Numbered from the stretch's first letter, positions 38,411-47,416 are shown. The stretch is DNA of 64,000 nucleotides from Caulobacteraceae bacterium (GCA_947475415.1 CANJLH010000006.1:62001-126000), one strand, 5' to 3'. Numbers and translations are program-made. Notes: generated by a model not told the origin, from the sequence alone.

Positions 38411-39196
38411 TCACCAGAACAAATCGTAGACCACCTGCACGACGCGGCCGGTGAAGCTGTCGATCAGCACCGCGTCGTCGCCGATCCGTACCCAATCGTA
38501 GCCAACCGGCGGAATCGGAAGATCGTAAACCCACCAGTCGAGGATGCGGTAATCCTGCCCGTACCACCCCCTCGGCAGCACATCGCCGAAGCCCCAGTTT
38601 CGCGCGTAGTACCCATAGGGCGGCCTGTAGAATGGAGCGTGAAAACGTTGGGGCGTGCGGTAGACGGGCGGGTAATAACGCCGGTCATATCGGGGACGCT
38701 CCCGCGACCAGGCCTGGCTGTCCGACCAGCGGCGTGCGCCTTCGACCCGGCGGTCGTCGTCGCGGTGGCCCTCCCAGGATCGCCGGCCTTCCCATTGCCG
38801 GCGCTCGCCCCCGTCGCCGCTGGGGCCACGGCGTTCGCCGCTCCATTGTGGCGCCGGCGCGGGTTGCTGTATCTGCGGATCGGCTGGTCGACCCTCGCGA
38901 GCGCGCCAGTCTTGACCGACACGCCCGGCGTCGGATCCGCGGCGCTGTCCGTCCCACTGCGGCTGGACCTGAGGCGCAGGCTGCTCCGGCTGAACTGGCG
39001 GGGCCTGGCCGCCATCACCGCCGCGCCTGCCCTGCCAGTCGCCGCGGGATTGCCCTTCTCCGCCCTGACCGCGCCAAATGCCCCCGGCGCCGCCGGGGCC
39101 CCATCGTCTATGCTCGCCCGCGTCCTGCGCCAACACCGCGCCAGAGGCGCTCGCCATCAGCGCCAGCGCCAAAGTTCCTTTGAGGAACGTCTTCAT
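38411..39196 (-). CDS. RcnB-family exported protein with a Gly/Arg/Pro-rich middle
   Basis: 261 residues from the ATG at 39196. A signal peptide (LKGTLALALMASASGAVLAQ) is followed by a low-complexity region (about 25-165) rich in Gly, Arg, Pro and Gln, and a C-terminal RcnB-like domain of about 65 residues (LPRGWYGQDYRILDWWVYDL, then PPVGYDWVRIGDDAVLID). RcnB of enterobacteria modulates nickel/cobalt efflux in the periplasm; whether this protein does is unknown. An open frame extends 44 codons upstream without signal-peptide character and was not used. It converges on nadC. Confidence 0.85.
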   Translation of the reverse strand: MKTFLKGTLALALMASASGAVLAQDAGEHRRWGPGGAGGIWRGQGGEGQSRGDWQGRRGGDGGQAPPVQPEQPAPQVQPQWDGQRRGSDAGRVGQDWRAREGRPADPQIQQPAPAPQWSGERRGPSGDGGERRQWEGRRSWEGHRDDDRRVEGARRWSDSQAWSRERPRYDRRYYPPVYRTPQRFHAPFYRPPYGYYARNWGFGDVLPRGWYGQDYRILDWWVYDLPIPPVGYDWVRIGDDAVLIDSFTGRVVQVVYDLFW

Positions 39197-39330
39197 GGTT
39201 TCTATCTCCGACCGGGAATACGCCCGGCCGCGTCCGACCCTTGGCGAACTGTTGCGCGTTTTCGGCTGAACCGGTGTTGAACGGCGCGGACGGGTCCGCG
39301 ACAGTGGCGCCGGATAGGAAAGGAGCAAAC

Positions 39331-39885
39331 TTGCCCGCCACGCCCCAGGACGTCATCGGTTATTGGCGCAATGCCGGACCCGCACGCTGGTTTTCCGCCA
39401 AGCCCGCTTTCGATGAAGCGCTGCGCCTGCGCTTCGAACCCACCCACCACGCCGCCGCGCGGGGGAACTATGACGCCTGGGCGAACGAGGCCGAGGGCGC
39501 TCTGGGCCTCATCCTGCTGCTCGACCAGATCCCGCGAAACCTCTACCGCGGCTCGGCCCATGCCTTCGCCACCGACCCCAAGGCCCGCGCCCTCGCCCGC
39601 GCAGCGATCGCCAGGGGCTTCGACCAGGCGACCGAGCCCCTGCTGCGGCCGTTCTTCTACCTGCCCTTCGAGCATTCCGAGGACCTCGCCGACCAGGACG
39701 AGAGCGTCGCGCTTTGCCAGCGTCTGGCGGACGAGACCGGCGACGCCGAGACCCTGAAGTGGGCCAAAATCCACCGCGACATCATCGCCCGCTTCGGCCG
39801 GTTCCCGCACCGCAACGCCGCCCTTGGCCGCGAGACCACGCCGCAGGAACAGGCCTTCCTGGACGACGGCGGCTTCGCCGGATGA
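39331..39885 (+). CDS. DUF924 family protein
   Basis: 184 residues from a TTG at 39331, chosen because AGGAG lies five bases before it; upstream in-frame codons lack family likeness. The DUF924 blocks are present: VIGYWRNAGPARWFS, LILLLDQIPRNLYRGSAHAF, FFYLPFEHSEDLADQ and IIARFGRFPHRNAALGRETT. No biochemical function is established for the family. It overlaps the methyltransferase start by four bases (ATGA), so the two are co-translated. Confidence 0.9.
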   Translation: MPATPQDVIGYWRNAGPARWFSAKPAFDEALRLRFEPTHHAAARGNYDAWANEAEGALGLILLLDQIPRNLYRGSAHAFATDPKARALARAAIARGFDQATEPLLRPFFYLPFEHSEDLADQDESVALCQRLADETGDAETLKWAKIHRDIIARFGRFPHRNAALGRETTPQEQAFLDDGGFAG

Positions 39886-40610
39886 ACCCGATGCGGGCGC
39901 TGCGCCGCGCCGCCCTGGCCCTGGCCGCCCTCCCCGGCCGCTGGACGGACCGATTCTACCTGGCTTCGGACGTCCCTGCGCCTGAGCTCACCGACCACAC
40001 CCGCCTGGCCGACCGCCTGATCGAATACGCCGATAGGCCCGGCGCCCGCGTCCTGGAGATCGGGGCGCGCGAAGTCACCGGCCCCAGCGCCCTGCGCGGA
40101 CGATTCGCGCACGCCGCCTATACGGGATTCGACTACTATCCAGGCCCCAATGTCGACGTGGCCGGCGACGCCCATCGATTGAGCGATCACTTCGAAGCGC
40201 CCTTCGATGCGGTGTTTTCCTCCGCCGTGTTCGAGCACCTGGCCATGCCCTGGATCGTCGCTGAGGAGATCGCCAAGCTGCTGAAAGTCGGCGGATACGT
40301 CTTCATCGAGAGCCACTTCGCCTTTTCGTCGCATGAGCGGCCGTGGCACTTCTTCCACTTCACGGACATGGGGCTGCGGGCGCTGTTCTCGCCGGCGCTG
40401 GGTTTTGAATGCGTCGAAGCCAGCCTGCAGAACCCCATCGTCGGCCGTTTTTCCCATCTGGCCGCCCGCTACCTGCGCGGCCAGCCGGTCAAGGGCCTCT
40501 ACGCCCACGCGACCCTGATCGCGCGCAAAGTCCGCGACGTTCCCGACTTCGACTGGCGCCGGGCGGATTTTGAGGCGATCGTTGGCGGGACGCGGTATCC
40601 AGCGGCGTAA
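39882..40610 (+). CDS. SAM-dependent methyltransferase (class I)
   Basis: 242 residues. The Rossmann-type SAM site starts at VLEIGAREVTGPSALRGRF (near residue 57) with the acidic residue after strand 2 in YTGFDYYPGPNVD. AVFSSAVFEHLAMPW corresponds to motif II and post-II, and LLKVGGYVFIESHFAF to motif III. The N-terminus has a short Arg/Ala-rich stretch. Such proteins often methylate sugars or small molecules; the substrate is not visible. It is coupled to the DUF924 gene by a 4-bp overlap and converges on a small Hpt gene. Confidence 0.83.
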   Translation: MNPMRALRRAALALAALPGRWTDRFYLASDVPAPELTDHTRLADRLIEYADRPGARVLEIGAREVTGPSALRGRFAHAAYTGFDYYPGPNVDVAGDAHRLSDHFEAPFDAVFSSAVFEHLAMPWIVAEEIAKLLKVGGYVFIESHFAFSSHERPWHFFHFTDMGLRALFSPALGFECVEASLQNPIVGRFSHLAARYLRGQPVKGLYAHATLIARKVRDVPDFDWRRADFEAIVGGTRYPAA

Positions 40611-40617
40611 GCCGCCT

Positions 40618-40968
40618 TCAATTCACCAATATCGCGAGCCGCCTGGCGATACTCGCCATCGCAGCGCGGGCGGCGTGCTCGATTTCTTCCGTCAGCGGCA
40701 GGTGGGAGCCCCCATTCCCATGTCGGACGGAACTCTCCAGGGCCTGCGCCAGCGTGCACAGCCGGGTTGCGCCGAAATTGCCTGCGGCTCCGCGGAGTTC
40801 ATGGGCGATGCGCGCAACCTCATCATCCACATTGTCTTGCGCGGCGCGCTTCAACCGGTTGAGAAGCCCTGGCATTGAAGCCGCGAAATTGAGCACAAGC
40901 TCTTTGAAAACGCTCAACGAAAGTCGCTCGGCAAGGTTGTCGAACTGACTTTCATCGAGATGTTCCAT
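40618..40968 (-). CDS. Stand-alone Hpt phosphotransfer protein
   Basis: 116 residues, one helical bundle. The phospho-acceptor His56 is in ARIAHELRGAAGNFGA, the H-x-L-[KR]-G signature of Hpt domains. It shuttles phosphate between a hybrid kinase receiver and a response regulator. No kinase or receiver gene lies beside it; the nearest candidates in the window are the kinase-EAL protein and the lone receivers. A perfect 16-bp palindrome lies 34 bp upstream of its start. Confidence 0.88.
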   Translation of the reverse strand: MEHLDESQFDNLAERLSLSVFKELVLNFAASMPGLLNRLKRAAQDNVDDEVARIAHELRGAAGNFGATRLCTLAQALESSVRHGNGGSHLPLTEEIEHAARAAMASIARRLAILVN

Positions 40969-41001
40969 TTAGGAATTCTCGAAAATACTAGTTAAAATTG
41001 A

Positions 41002-41017
41002 GTTGAACATGTTCAAC
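41002..41017. promoter_or_regulatory. Perfect 16-bp palindrome upstream of the Hpt gene
   Basis: GTTGAACATGTTCAAC is fully self-complementary and lies in the 127-bp gap between the Hpt gene (minus, starting at 40968) and the fumC stop. Position suits an operator or a dimeric regulator site for the Hpt gene. I do not recognise the binding protein. Confidence 0.5.
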
Positions 41018-41095
41018 GGTCGCGATCGACCAAATCCAGATGACAGACTGCGGTGGCGACGAACCTGGGCGAACCCTGCGACGTCAATAATCAAC

Positions 41096-42487
41096 TCAGC
41101 CCGGCGAGATCATCTTCTCCGGCCGCACCAGTTCGTCGAACTCGGCGTTGGTCACATAGCCGCCGCCCACCGCCTCGTCGCGCAGGGTGGTGCCGTTCTT
41201 GTGGGCGGTCTTGGCGATCTTGGCGGCATTGTCATAGCCGATCTTGGGAGCCAGCGCGGTGACCAGCATCAGCGAGCGCTCCATGGCCGCCTTGATGTTG
41301 TCCTCGCGAGCCTCAATGCCCACCACGCAGTTGTCGGTGAATGACACCGCCGCGTCTGCGATCAGCCGGCAGGATTGCAGGAAGTTATAGGCCATCACCG
41401 GATTGAACACATTGAGTTCGAAGTGGCCGGAGGCGCCGGCGAAGGTCATGGCGGCCTGGTTTCCCATCACGTGAACGCAGACCATGGTCAGGGCTTCGCA
41501 CTGGGTGGGATTGACCTTGCCCGGCATGATCGATGAACCCGGCTCATTCTCCGGTAGCGACAGTTCTCCCAGGCCCGAACGCGGCCCACTGCCCAAAAAG
41601 CGGATGTCATTTGCGATCTTGAACAGCGCCGCAGCGGTAGTGTTGAGCGCCCCGTGACTGAACACCATGGCGTCATGGGCCGCCAGGGCCTCGAACTTGT
41701 TGGGGGCGGTGACGAAGGGCAGATGGGTGATGGCGGCGATCCGCTCGGCCACCATCTCGGCGAAACCCACCGGCGCGTTGAGGCCGGTGCCCACCGCCGT
41801 GCCCCCCTGGGCCAGTTCATACAGGCCGGACAAGGTGTCCTTGATGCGCCGGACATTGTTGGCGATCTGCTGGCGGTATCCGGAAAATTCCTGGCCCAGC
41901 GTCAGGGGCGTGGCGTCCTGGGTGTGGGTGCGGCCGATCTTGATGATGTGGGCGAAGGCCTTTTCCTTGGCCTTCAGCGCCGCGTGCAGGTGCTCCAGTC
42001 CCGGCATCACATGGCGGGCCACCTGCTCGGCCGCGGCGATGTGCATGGCGGTCGGATAGGTGTCGTTGGACGACTGGCTCATGTTGACGTGGTCGTTGGG
42101 GTGCACCGGCGACTTGGAACCCTGGACCCCGCCCATCATCTCGATAGCCCGGTTGGAGATCACCTCATTGGCGTTCATGTTCGACTGAGTGCCCGAACCG
42201 GTCTGCCAGACCACGAGCGGGAAATGATCGTCGAGCTTGCCGTCGATCACCTCCTGAGCGGCCGCGACGATCGCCTCGCCAATCGTCTTGTCCAGGCGGC
42301 CCAACGCCATGTTGGTCTCGGCCGCTGCGCGCTTGACCACCCCCAGCGCCTTGATCACCGGCTGCGGCTGCTTTTCCCAGCCAATCTTGAAGTTGCCCAG
42401 CGACCGCTGGGTCTGAGCGCCCCAATAGCGGTCGGCGGCGACCTCGATGGGGCCGAAGGTGTCTGTTTCGGTGCGGGTCGCGGTCAT
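41096..42487 (-). CDS. fumC: Class II fumarate hydratase FumC
   Basis: 463 residues. Interconverts fumarate and malate in the citric-acid cycle; the class II form is iron-independent and heat-stable. Signature [20 protein letters not shown] (about 318-337) is the lyase-family loop, with [19 protein letters not shown] and the histidine-containing [19 protein letters not shown] also clear. The start at 42487 was chosen because [12 protein letters not shown] matches FumC starts; an upstream extension has none of that likeness. It is transcribed opposite to the UPF0145 gene, with 113 bp between. Confidence 0.97.
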   Translation of the reverse strand: MTATRTETDTFGPIEVAADRYWGAQTQRSLGNFKIGWEKQPQPVIKALGVVKRAAAETNMALGRLDKTIGEAIVAAAQEVIDGKLDDHFPLVVWQTGSGTQSNMNANEVISNRAIEMMGGVQGSKSPVHPNDHVNMSQSSNDTYPTAMHIAAAEQVARHVMPGLEHLHAALKAKEKAFAHIIKIGRTHTQDATPLTLGQEFSGYRQQIANNVRRIKDTLSGLYELAQGGTAVGTGLNAPVGFAEMVAERIAAITHLPFVTAPNKFEALAAHDAMVFSHGALNTTAAALFKIANDIRFLGSGPRSGLGELSLPENEPGSSIMPGKVNPTQCEALTMVCVHVMGNQAAMTFAGASGHFELNVFNPVMAYNFLQSCRLIADAAVSFTDNCVVGIEAREDNIKAAMERSLMLVTALAPKIGYDNAAKIAKTAHKNGTTLRDEAVGGGYVTNAEFDELVRPEKMISPG

Positions 42488-42600
42488 CAGGGGCCTCCAC
42501 TTCGATTGTGAGGGTCTAAACGCCGGAAAGGCCGCCCGCAACGCCGTGGCGCGTGCTTTGAGCCGGGGCTATACAAAACCCGCCAATCAAAGGGACCCAG

Positions 42601-42921
42601 ATGCTCGTCACCACCACCAACGATCTGCCCGGCTATCGGATCACCGCCCACATCGGCCTGGTGCGCGGCGTCATCGTGCGTTCGCGCAGCGTGCTGGGCA
42701 ATTTCGGCGCGTCGATCCAATCGTTCTTCGGCGGCAACATCACCGTCTACACCCGCCTGGCCGAGCAGGCGCGACAACATGCCTACGACCTGCTGGTCGA
42801 CCACGCTCGGGAGGTCGGCGCCGACGCGGTGGTGGCCATGCGCTACGACGCCAACGAGATCATGGACGGCATCACCGAGGTGCTGGCCTATGGCACGGCG
42901 GTGAAGGTGGAGCGGCTCTGA
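42601..42921 (+). CDS. UPF0145 (YbjQ) family protein
   Basis: 106 residues. The family signature is clear: TTNDLPGYRITAHIGLVRG, then YTRLAEQARQHAYDLLVDHA and GADAVVAMRYDANEIMDGI, ending LAYGTAVKVERL. Members form ring-like pentamers; cellular role unknown, earlier described as heavy-metal-binding by homology only. It starts a short plus-strand pair with the RusA-like gene, 8 bp apart. Confidence 0.93.
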   Translation: MLVTTTNDLPGYRITAHIGLVRGVIVRSRSVLGNFGASIQSFFGGNITVYTRLAEQARQHAYDLLVDHAREVGADAVVAMRYDANEIMDGITEVLAYGTAVKVERL

Positions 42922-42929
42922 ATTCGGCC

Positions 42930-43298
42930 ATGGACGACGGCTGGATATCGCATGGCAAGGTTCGGGCCCGCGAGGCGGACGGCGTCCTCGTCGTGGAGGT
43001 CGAAGGCCTGACGTCTCAGGCCAAATACTACAAGCCGCTGATCTACGAGTTCTTCCGCAAGGCCTGGCGCGGCGCGCGGCCGGCGTGGGGGGAATATGCG
43101 GTGGAAATCCGGATGGAATATGTAGGCGACCCGCCCTGGCTTGACCTCGATAACCTTGCGAAGGCGATTCTCGACGCCATCAAGGGCTACGCCTTCCATG
43201 ACGACGCCCAGGTGGCCCGCCTCCTGGTGGAGCGCCACCCCGGCCAACGCGAGCGGATCGCAGTGAGCGTCACCCGGACAGGCGACCTCTCCCGCTGA
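42930..43298 (+). CDS. RusA-like Holliday-junction endonuclease
   Basis: 122 residues. The RusA core is DLDNLAKAILDAIKGYAF followed by HDDAQVARLLVERH: conserved Asp residues there bind metal. Also seen is PPWL just before the core. RusA resolves four-way DNA junctions and is usually found in prophages; here no other phage genes are near. It may be a domesticated copy or a housekeeping junction-processing enzyme. The start is the ATG 8 bp after the UPF0145 stop. Confidence 0.85.
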   Translation: MDDGWISHGKVRAREADGVLVVEVEGLTSQAKYYKPLIYEFFRKAWRGARPAWGEYAVEIRMEYVGDPPWLDLDNLAKAILDAIKGYAFHDDAQVARLLVERHPGQRERIAVSVTRTGDLSR

Positions 43299-43301
43299 CC
43301 T

Positions 43302-43343
43302 GAAACGAAAAGCGGCCGCGCCAGAGGGGTCAGGCGCGGCCGC
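43302..43343 (-). terminator. Intrinsic terminator of sciP
   Basis: Read on the minus strand, an 11-bp stem GCGGCCGCGCC / GGCGCGGCCGC with a 10-base loop is followed by TTTTCGTTT. It lies 33 bp past the sciP stop. On the plus strand no T run follows, so it serves sciP mainly. Confidence 0.8.
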
Positions 43344-43375
43344 GGATCGCGAACCGGATCAGGAGGGAAACCGGT

Positions 43376-43666
43376 TCAGCGGTATTGTTGCAAACGCGTG
43401 GTGCGAAGCCCCGCCAACCCATGGCGGTCGATCGACTTCTGCCAGGTCAGGAACTCTTCGGCCGTCAGGCAGTAGCGCTCCAGGGCGTCGTCCAGACTGA
43501 GCAGTCCCCCGCGCACGGCGGCGACCACCTCCGCCTTTCTGCGGATCACCCACCGGCCGGTGTTCGGCGGTGGAAGATCCCCTATCGTCAACGGCGCGCC
43601 GGTCGGCCCTATCACATAGGCCTCCCCGCGGCTGTTCCTGCGCGTTTGCTGTTGTTGCTGCAACAT
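43376..43666 (-). CDS. sciP: SciP, DUF1153 inhibitor of CtrA-activated transcription
   Basis: 96 residues. In Caulobacter SciP holds down CtrA-activated promoters in swarmer cells. The conserved core (YVIGPTGAPLTIGDLPPPNT, RWVIRRKAEVVAAVRGGLLS, then DRHGLAGLRTTRLQQYR to the end) is a helix-turn-helix-like fold and is closely kept. The N-terminus has a short poly-Gln stretch (MLQQQQQTRRN) not essential to the fold. AAAGGCG precedes the ATG. It is next to the hook gene on the same strand but has its own 166-bp upstream region, containing a GAATC methylation site at 43732, and its own terminator. Confidence 0.95.
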   Translation of the reverse strand: MLQQQQQTRRNSRGEAYVIGPTGAPLTIGDLPPPNTGRWVIRRKAEVVAAVRGGLLSLDDALERYCLTAEEFLTWQKSIDRHGLAGLRTTRLQQYR

Positions 43667-43832
43667 GGATTTACGCCTTTCCGACCATCACTCTTCGGAA
43701 GCACCATAAGTCGCAGGAACTAACATCCGCTGAATCGCAATAGTAAAGAAACCACTAACCATTTACTCCCCCGTGTACGATTATGATACAGATGCGAATT
43801 TGAGCCCTGTTAAGCTTCGTTAAGATCGAGAG
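43667..43832 (-). promoter_or_regulatory. AT-rich upstream region of sciP
   Basis: 166 bp, much richer in A/T than the flanking genes. It includes GATTATGATACAG near 43780, a GANTC methylation site at 43732-43736, and TTAA-N6-TTAA at 43810-43823. The last resembles a CtrA box but has a six- rather than seven-base spacer. Control by CtrA is expected from Caulobacter, but the site is not exact. Confidence 0.4.
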
Positions 43833-45242
43833 TTATCTGATGATATTCAGAAGCTCATCCAGCATTTGATCTGCGGTTGTTATAATCTTCGAGGAAGCCG
43901 AGTAGGCTTTCTGCGTCGTAATCAACCCAGTGAACTCAGAAGACAGGTCGACGGTGGAAGCTTCCAGCGACGACGGAGAGATCTGGCCGCCCCCGCCCAC
44001 CCCTGGCGACTTCAGTACGAACGTGCCGGAGCCAATGGTTGCGCGGTAGGTGTTGCCGCTTAGCCCCTGCAGCCCGTCAGGGTTTGGAAACACCGCCAGG
44101 CCGATGCGGGCGATCTTGCGAACCTGACTGTTGTCGAACAGGGCAGTGACGTTGCCGTCCTGATCCACCTGCACGCCGACGATATTGCCGACGCTGGCGC
44201 CGTTGGCGTTGACCTGATTGACCGTCGAGGGACTGGCGTACTGGGTGATGCTGTCCATATCCAGGGTCAGGGTCTGGCCTGCGATGCCCAGGTTGGTTCC
44301 CCACTTGGGCGCGGCGCCGCCGGAGTCCGCCAGGGTGATCACCGGCGCGGCGCCGGCCGCCCCGAACAGGGTGGAGTTGGCCATGTCGATGGAGCCGTCT
44401 TGGTTGAACTTGACCAATCCGCGGGCCAGCTGTCCGGGTTGGCTGAGCGCGCTGACGTCCGTAGCCGGCACGGCGTAGATCTCGGCGTTCCAGGTATTGG
44501 CGGGCGGCGGCACCACCGGCGGCCCGGCGCTGCCGGCGGGCTTTATGAAGGCCAAGACGATCTTGTGCTGGCCGCCCTGGGAGTCGACCACGCTCATCTC
44601 GGCGGTGAAGTCGGGCTTCGTGCCGGTCGTCGGATCGGCGGCGTAATTGGCCATGCTGGCGGCGGAGCTGTTCGAATAGGTCGCCGCTCCGGTCGACGGA
44701 ACCTGGTTTCGATCCAGGTTGGCGCTGATCGAGATATCGGTCGTCGCCTGCACGGCGGCGCCCAGATCCTTCACATTGATCGGCGTCAGGCTGTTGATGT
44801 CCGACGCATTGGTGGAGATGTCGCCGTTGGCCGCATATTGCCAGCCCAGCAGGTAGTTGTTGGAGTTGTTCACCAGGTAGCCGTCAGCGTCGACGGTGAA
44901 TTGCCCGGCCCGGGTGAAACTGCGGGCGTCGCCCGGTGTCAGGTCGCCGCCGCGGTCGGCCACCACGAAGAAGCCGTCGCCGACGATCGCCAGGTCGGTG
45001 GGCGAGCCGGCCGCCTGCACAAGGCCTTGCTGGCTGACGTATTGCCGAGCGGAGCCCTGCACGCCGCCGGCGCTATATCGACCCGGGACGGAAAGCGCCG
45101 TGACGATATTGGAGAAGTTCACCTGGTTTCGCTTGTAGCCGACCGTATTGACGTTCGCGATGTTGTCGGAAATCGCCGCGAGCGCCGAGGAATTCGCCAC
45201 CAATCCCGAAACGCCGGCGAGCATTGCGCTGTTGATGCTCAT
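43833..45242 (-). CDS. flgE: Flagellar hook protein FlgE
   Basis: 469 residues; polymerises into the flexible hook. The rod/hook N-terminal motif (LAGVSGLVANSSALAAISDN, then IANVNTVGYKRNQVNF) and the C-terminal helix (LSSEFTGLITTQKAYSASSK) form the coiled core. FTRAGQFTVDADGYLVN near 100 is typical. It is exported without a cleaved signal by the flagellar type III system. Third gene of fliK-flgD-flgE: 58 bp after flgD, no separate promoter seen, so it is probably read from the sigma-54 promoter before fliK. Confidence 0.97.
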   Translation of the reverse strand: MSINSAMLAGVSGLVANSSALAAISDNIANVNTVGYKRNQVNFSNIVTALSVPGRYSAGGVQGSARQYVSQQGLVQAAGSPTDLAIVGDGFFVVADRGGDLTPGDARSFTRAGQFTVDADGYLVNNSNNYLLGWQYAANGDISTNASDINSLTPINVKDLGAAVQATTDISISANLDRNQVPSTGAATYSNSSAASMANYAADPTTGTKPDFTAEMSVVDSQGGQHKIVLAFIKPAGSAGPPVVPPPANTWNAEIYAVPATDVSALSQPGQLARGLVKFNQDGSIDMANSTLFGAAGAAPVITLADSGGAAPKWGTNLGIAGQTLTLDMDSITQYASPSTVNQVNANGASVGNIVGVQVDQDGNVTALFDNSQVRKIARIGLAVFPNPDGLQGLSGNTYRATIGSGTFVLKSPGVGGGGQISPSSLEASTVDLSSEFTGLITTQKAYSASSKIITTADQMLDELLNIIR

Positions 45243-45300
45243 GGGTTTGTCGCCTTTTCTATTGTGTTTGGATGTTGCGTGTTCTGCGTTGGCCGCCCGG

Positions 45301-46020
45301 TCAGACCGGAGCCGGAACCGGCGTTTGGCCGGCCGTGTTGGTTGGCGGCGCCGCCGAAGGCAGACGCACAGTGTTGACAGTTTCCCAGGGAACCTTGCCG
45401 CCGTTGATGGTCAGCAGGGTCTTTCCGTCCAGCTGCTCGACGGCGGTCACCAGGCCGTCGACGAAGATCGACCCGCCGACCGCAGCGTCGGAGCCATCCT
45501 TGGCCGCGATCCGCAGGGTGTAGGTTCCGTCGGGCAGAGCGTGGCCAGTCCCGTCCTTGCCGTCCCATCGATAGGTGTGGTCGCCGGTCCCCGCGTTAGT
45601 CGCCACCTCGGCGCTCACGACGCGGCCATTCTTGTCGAGGACCTCGAGTTTCACTTCGGCTGCGGGCGATGCGAGCTTATAAACCCACTCGGCCTTGCCG
45701 CCGGAAAGGGCGGCGTCCGAGGTGACAGCGCGCACTTCCTTGCCGATCAGGCCGACAGCGGTGGAGACGCCGTTTGAGGAGTTGGCGACCAACTTTTGCA
45801 GCAGGTCGTTGGAGAGCAGTTGCTGCTCCACCCCGGTCATCTGAACGATCTGCTGGGTGAACTGATTGGCGTCCAGCGGTGAAAGCGGGTCCTGGTTCTT
45901 CAACTGGGTGGTGAGAAGCGACAGGAAGGTGTCGAAGTTTTCGGCAAGCCGCGCCTTTCCGGCGGCGGTTCCCGATCCTGTTGCTGTGGCCGCGAGCGCG
46001 GCGGTGGGGTCGATGGCCAT
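45301..46020 (-). CDS. flgD: Flagellar hook assembly protein FlgD
   Basis: 239 residues. FlgD caps the growing hook and is later replaced. The N-terminal export and scaffold part includes NFDTFLSLLTTQLKNQDPLS... as the family signature (LLTTQLKNQDPLSPLDANQF) with FTQQIVQMTGVEQQLLSN. The C-terminal half has the Ig-like/tudor part (DHTYRWDGKDGTGHALPDGT). It follows fliK by 11 bp and precedes flgE by 58 bp. Confidence 0.96.
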   Translation of the reverse strand: MAIDPTAALAATATGSGTAAGKARLAENFDTFLSLLTTQLKNQDPLSPLDANQFTQQIVQMTGVEQQLLSNDLLQKLVANSSNGVSTAVGLIGKEVRAVTSDAALSGGKAEWVYKLASPAAEVKLEVLDKNGRVVSAEVATNAGTGDHTYRWDGKDGTGHALPDGTYTLRIAAKDGSDAAVGGSIFVDGLVTAVEQLDGKTLLTINGGKVPWETVNTVRLPSAAPPTNTAGQTPVPAPV

Positions 46021-46031
46021 AATCTGTTTCC

Positions 46032-47354
46032 TCAGATCGTGATGTCGACGCCGGCGGGCCCGCGTCGCTGCAGCCGCATGCCGGCGCCAGGCGCCGTATC
46101 ATTGTCGACCACCCCTTCGAGGGCGGCCTGGAAGGCGCGGCTGGCCTGTGTCGACCCGCCGCCCTGGTCCTGTGCGCCACCCTTGGGCTGGCCCTGGTCG
46201 CCGGCGACGTCAAAGGAGAGGCCGCCAGACACGTCGAACCCCGCCTGCTCCAGCGCCCGCGTGAGTTCGCCGGCCCGGCCGCGGAGATCCGCCGCCGACT
46301 GAGCGTTGTCGAACGACATGGAGGCCGCCAGCCGTCCGTGGGCGGCCACCTCAAGGCGCACATCCACCTTGCCCAGGCCCGCGGGTTCCAGTTCGATCTG
46401 GAAGCGCGTTGAGCGCTCATCGAGCTTTTTCAGGATCTGTGCGGCGAGACTGGCCACTGTATCCAGACCCGCGCGCGGCGCATGTGCGGCCGCCAGCGAT
46501 CCGGGCGAAAGCTGCGGTGTCGAACCTTGGGCGCTCGGGGCCGGACCGGCTGGCGCATTGTCGGGTGAAGGCGCGGCCGCGTCGACGCGCGCCACATTCG
46601 AATCCGGGGTCCCATCGGCCTGGGCCTGGGCGGCCACCAGCAGACCGGGGGCGGGAGATGGTGTCGGCGGCGGGGCGACCGGCGCCGCATGGGTGACGGC
46701 GACGCCCAGGCCGGGGGGCTGCGACGCGACGGCGTTCGAGCGCCGTGTGGGTTCATTCCGGCGCGACGAACCCGCCTCCGTCACGGGCGGCGGCGCGAGC
46801 TCTGTCTGCACGTCGGCCGCAACCGCCTCGGCGACTGCGACTGGCGCCGGGACGGTCGGTGGCGGAGCGGTGGGCGGTGTCGGAGCGGCGGGCGGCGGCG
46901 GGCCTTCGACCGGCGCAGCAAGGGCGACCGACTTTCCAATGCCCGGATCAAGTTGTGCGACCGCGGCCTTTGCCGGTTCGGGAATCTGAAGCGCCGCGAT
47001 CTGGAAGGGGGACTGCGCCGGGATCGGACCTGCGGCTGGCGCAATATCGGCGTCGGGCGCCGCTTCGTCCGTTACTGGCGCTGGAACGTCGACGATCGGT
47101 TGCGCCGGCGCCCCGAACAGCGCGGCAAGTACAGCCTGGGCCTGGGCGGTGACTGTGTCCGCCGCAGGAGTCGAAGCATCTTCGACGGCATCAGTCTCTG
47201 CGGGCGCGCCCGCAAGGCCGACCGCCGCCGGGAACAGACCCGCCAGCAGAGCCTCGAACCCGCTTGCCTGGCCAGCGGGCGCCGCTGCGCCGGCCGTAGG
47301 CGCGACGACGCCGGGAGCGGCGGCGGGGAGGCTGAAGGACATCTGTGCGGTCAT
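46032..47354 (-). CDS. fliK: Flagellar hook-length control protein FliK
   Basis: 440 residues. FliK measures hook length and switches the export apparatus to filament substrates. The long N-terminal part (about 1-300) is low-complexity, rich in Pro and Ala, as is usual. The conserved C-terminal hook-length domain (about 315-400) holds FQIELEPAGLGKVDVRLEVA and ADLRGRAGELTRALEQAGFD. First gene of fliK-flgD-flgE. A sigma-54-type promoter lies 63 bp upstream. Assignment rests on the C-terminal domain and location. Confidence 0.92.
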   Translation of the reverse strand: MTAQMSFSLPAAAPGVVAPTAGAAAPAGQASGFEALLAGLFPAAVGLAGAPAETDAVEDASTPAADTVTAQAQAVLAALFGAPAQPIVDVPAPVTDEAAPDADIAPAAGPIPAQSPFQIAALQIPEPAKAAVAQLDPGIGKSVALAAPVEGPPPPAAPTPPTAPPPTVPAPVAVAEAVAADVQTELAPPPVTEAGSSRRNEPTRRSNAVASQPPGLGVAVTHAAPVAPPPTPSPAPGLLVAAQAQADGTPDSNVARVDAAAPSPDNAPAGPAPSAQGSTPQLSPGSLAAAHAPRAGLDTVASLAAQILKKLDERSTRFQIELEPAGLGKVDVRLEVAAHGRLAASMSFDNAQSAADLRGRAGELTRALEQAGFDVSGGLSFDVAGDQGQPKGGAQDQGGGSTQASRAFQAALEGVVDNDTAPGAGMRLQRRGPAGVDITI

Positions 47355-47416
47355 GAGGTCGGTTGTGGTTCCGGATGCGGACCGCGTGCTGCGTCCGCTT
47401 CATCAGGCCAACTGGA

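Noticed and set aside
41002-41017. LexA/SOS box reading of the palindrome
   Set aside because: Alphaproteobacterial LexA binds GTTC-N7-GTTC direct repeats and Gram-positive LexA needs four bases between GAAC and GTTC; here there are two.
42930-43298. Prophage remnant around the RusA-like gene
   Set aside because: No integrase, att-like repeats, capsid or regulator genes nearby, and composition matches the flanks.
43810-43823. CtrA box TTAA-N6-TTAA upstream of sciP
   Set aside because: The established spacer is seven bases; recorded only as a near match inside the sciP upstream region.
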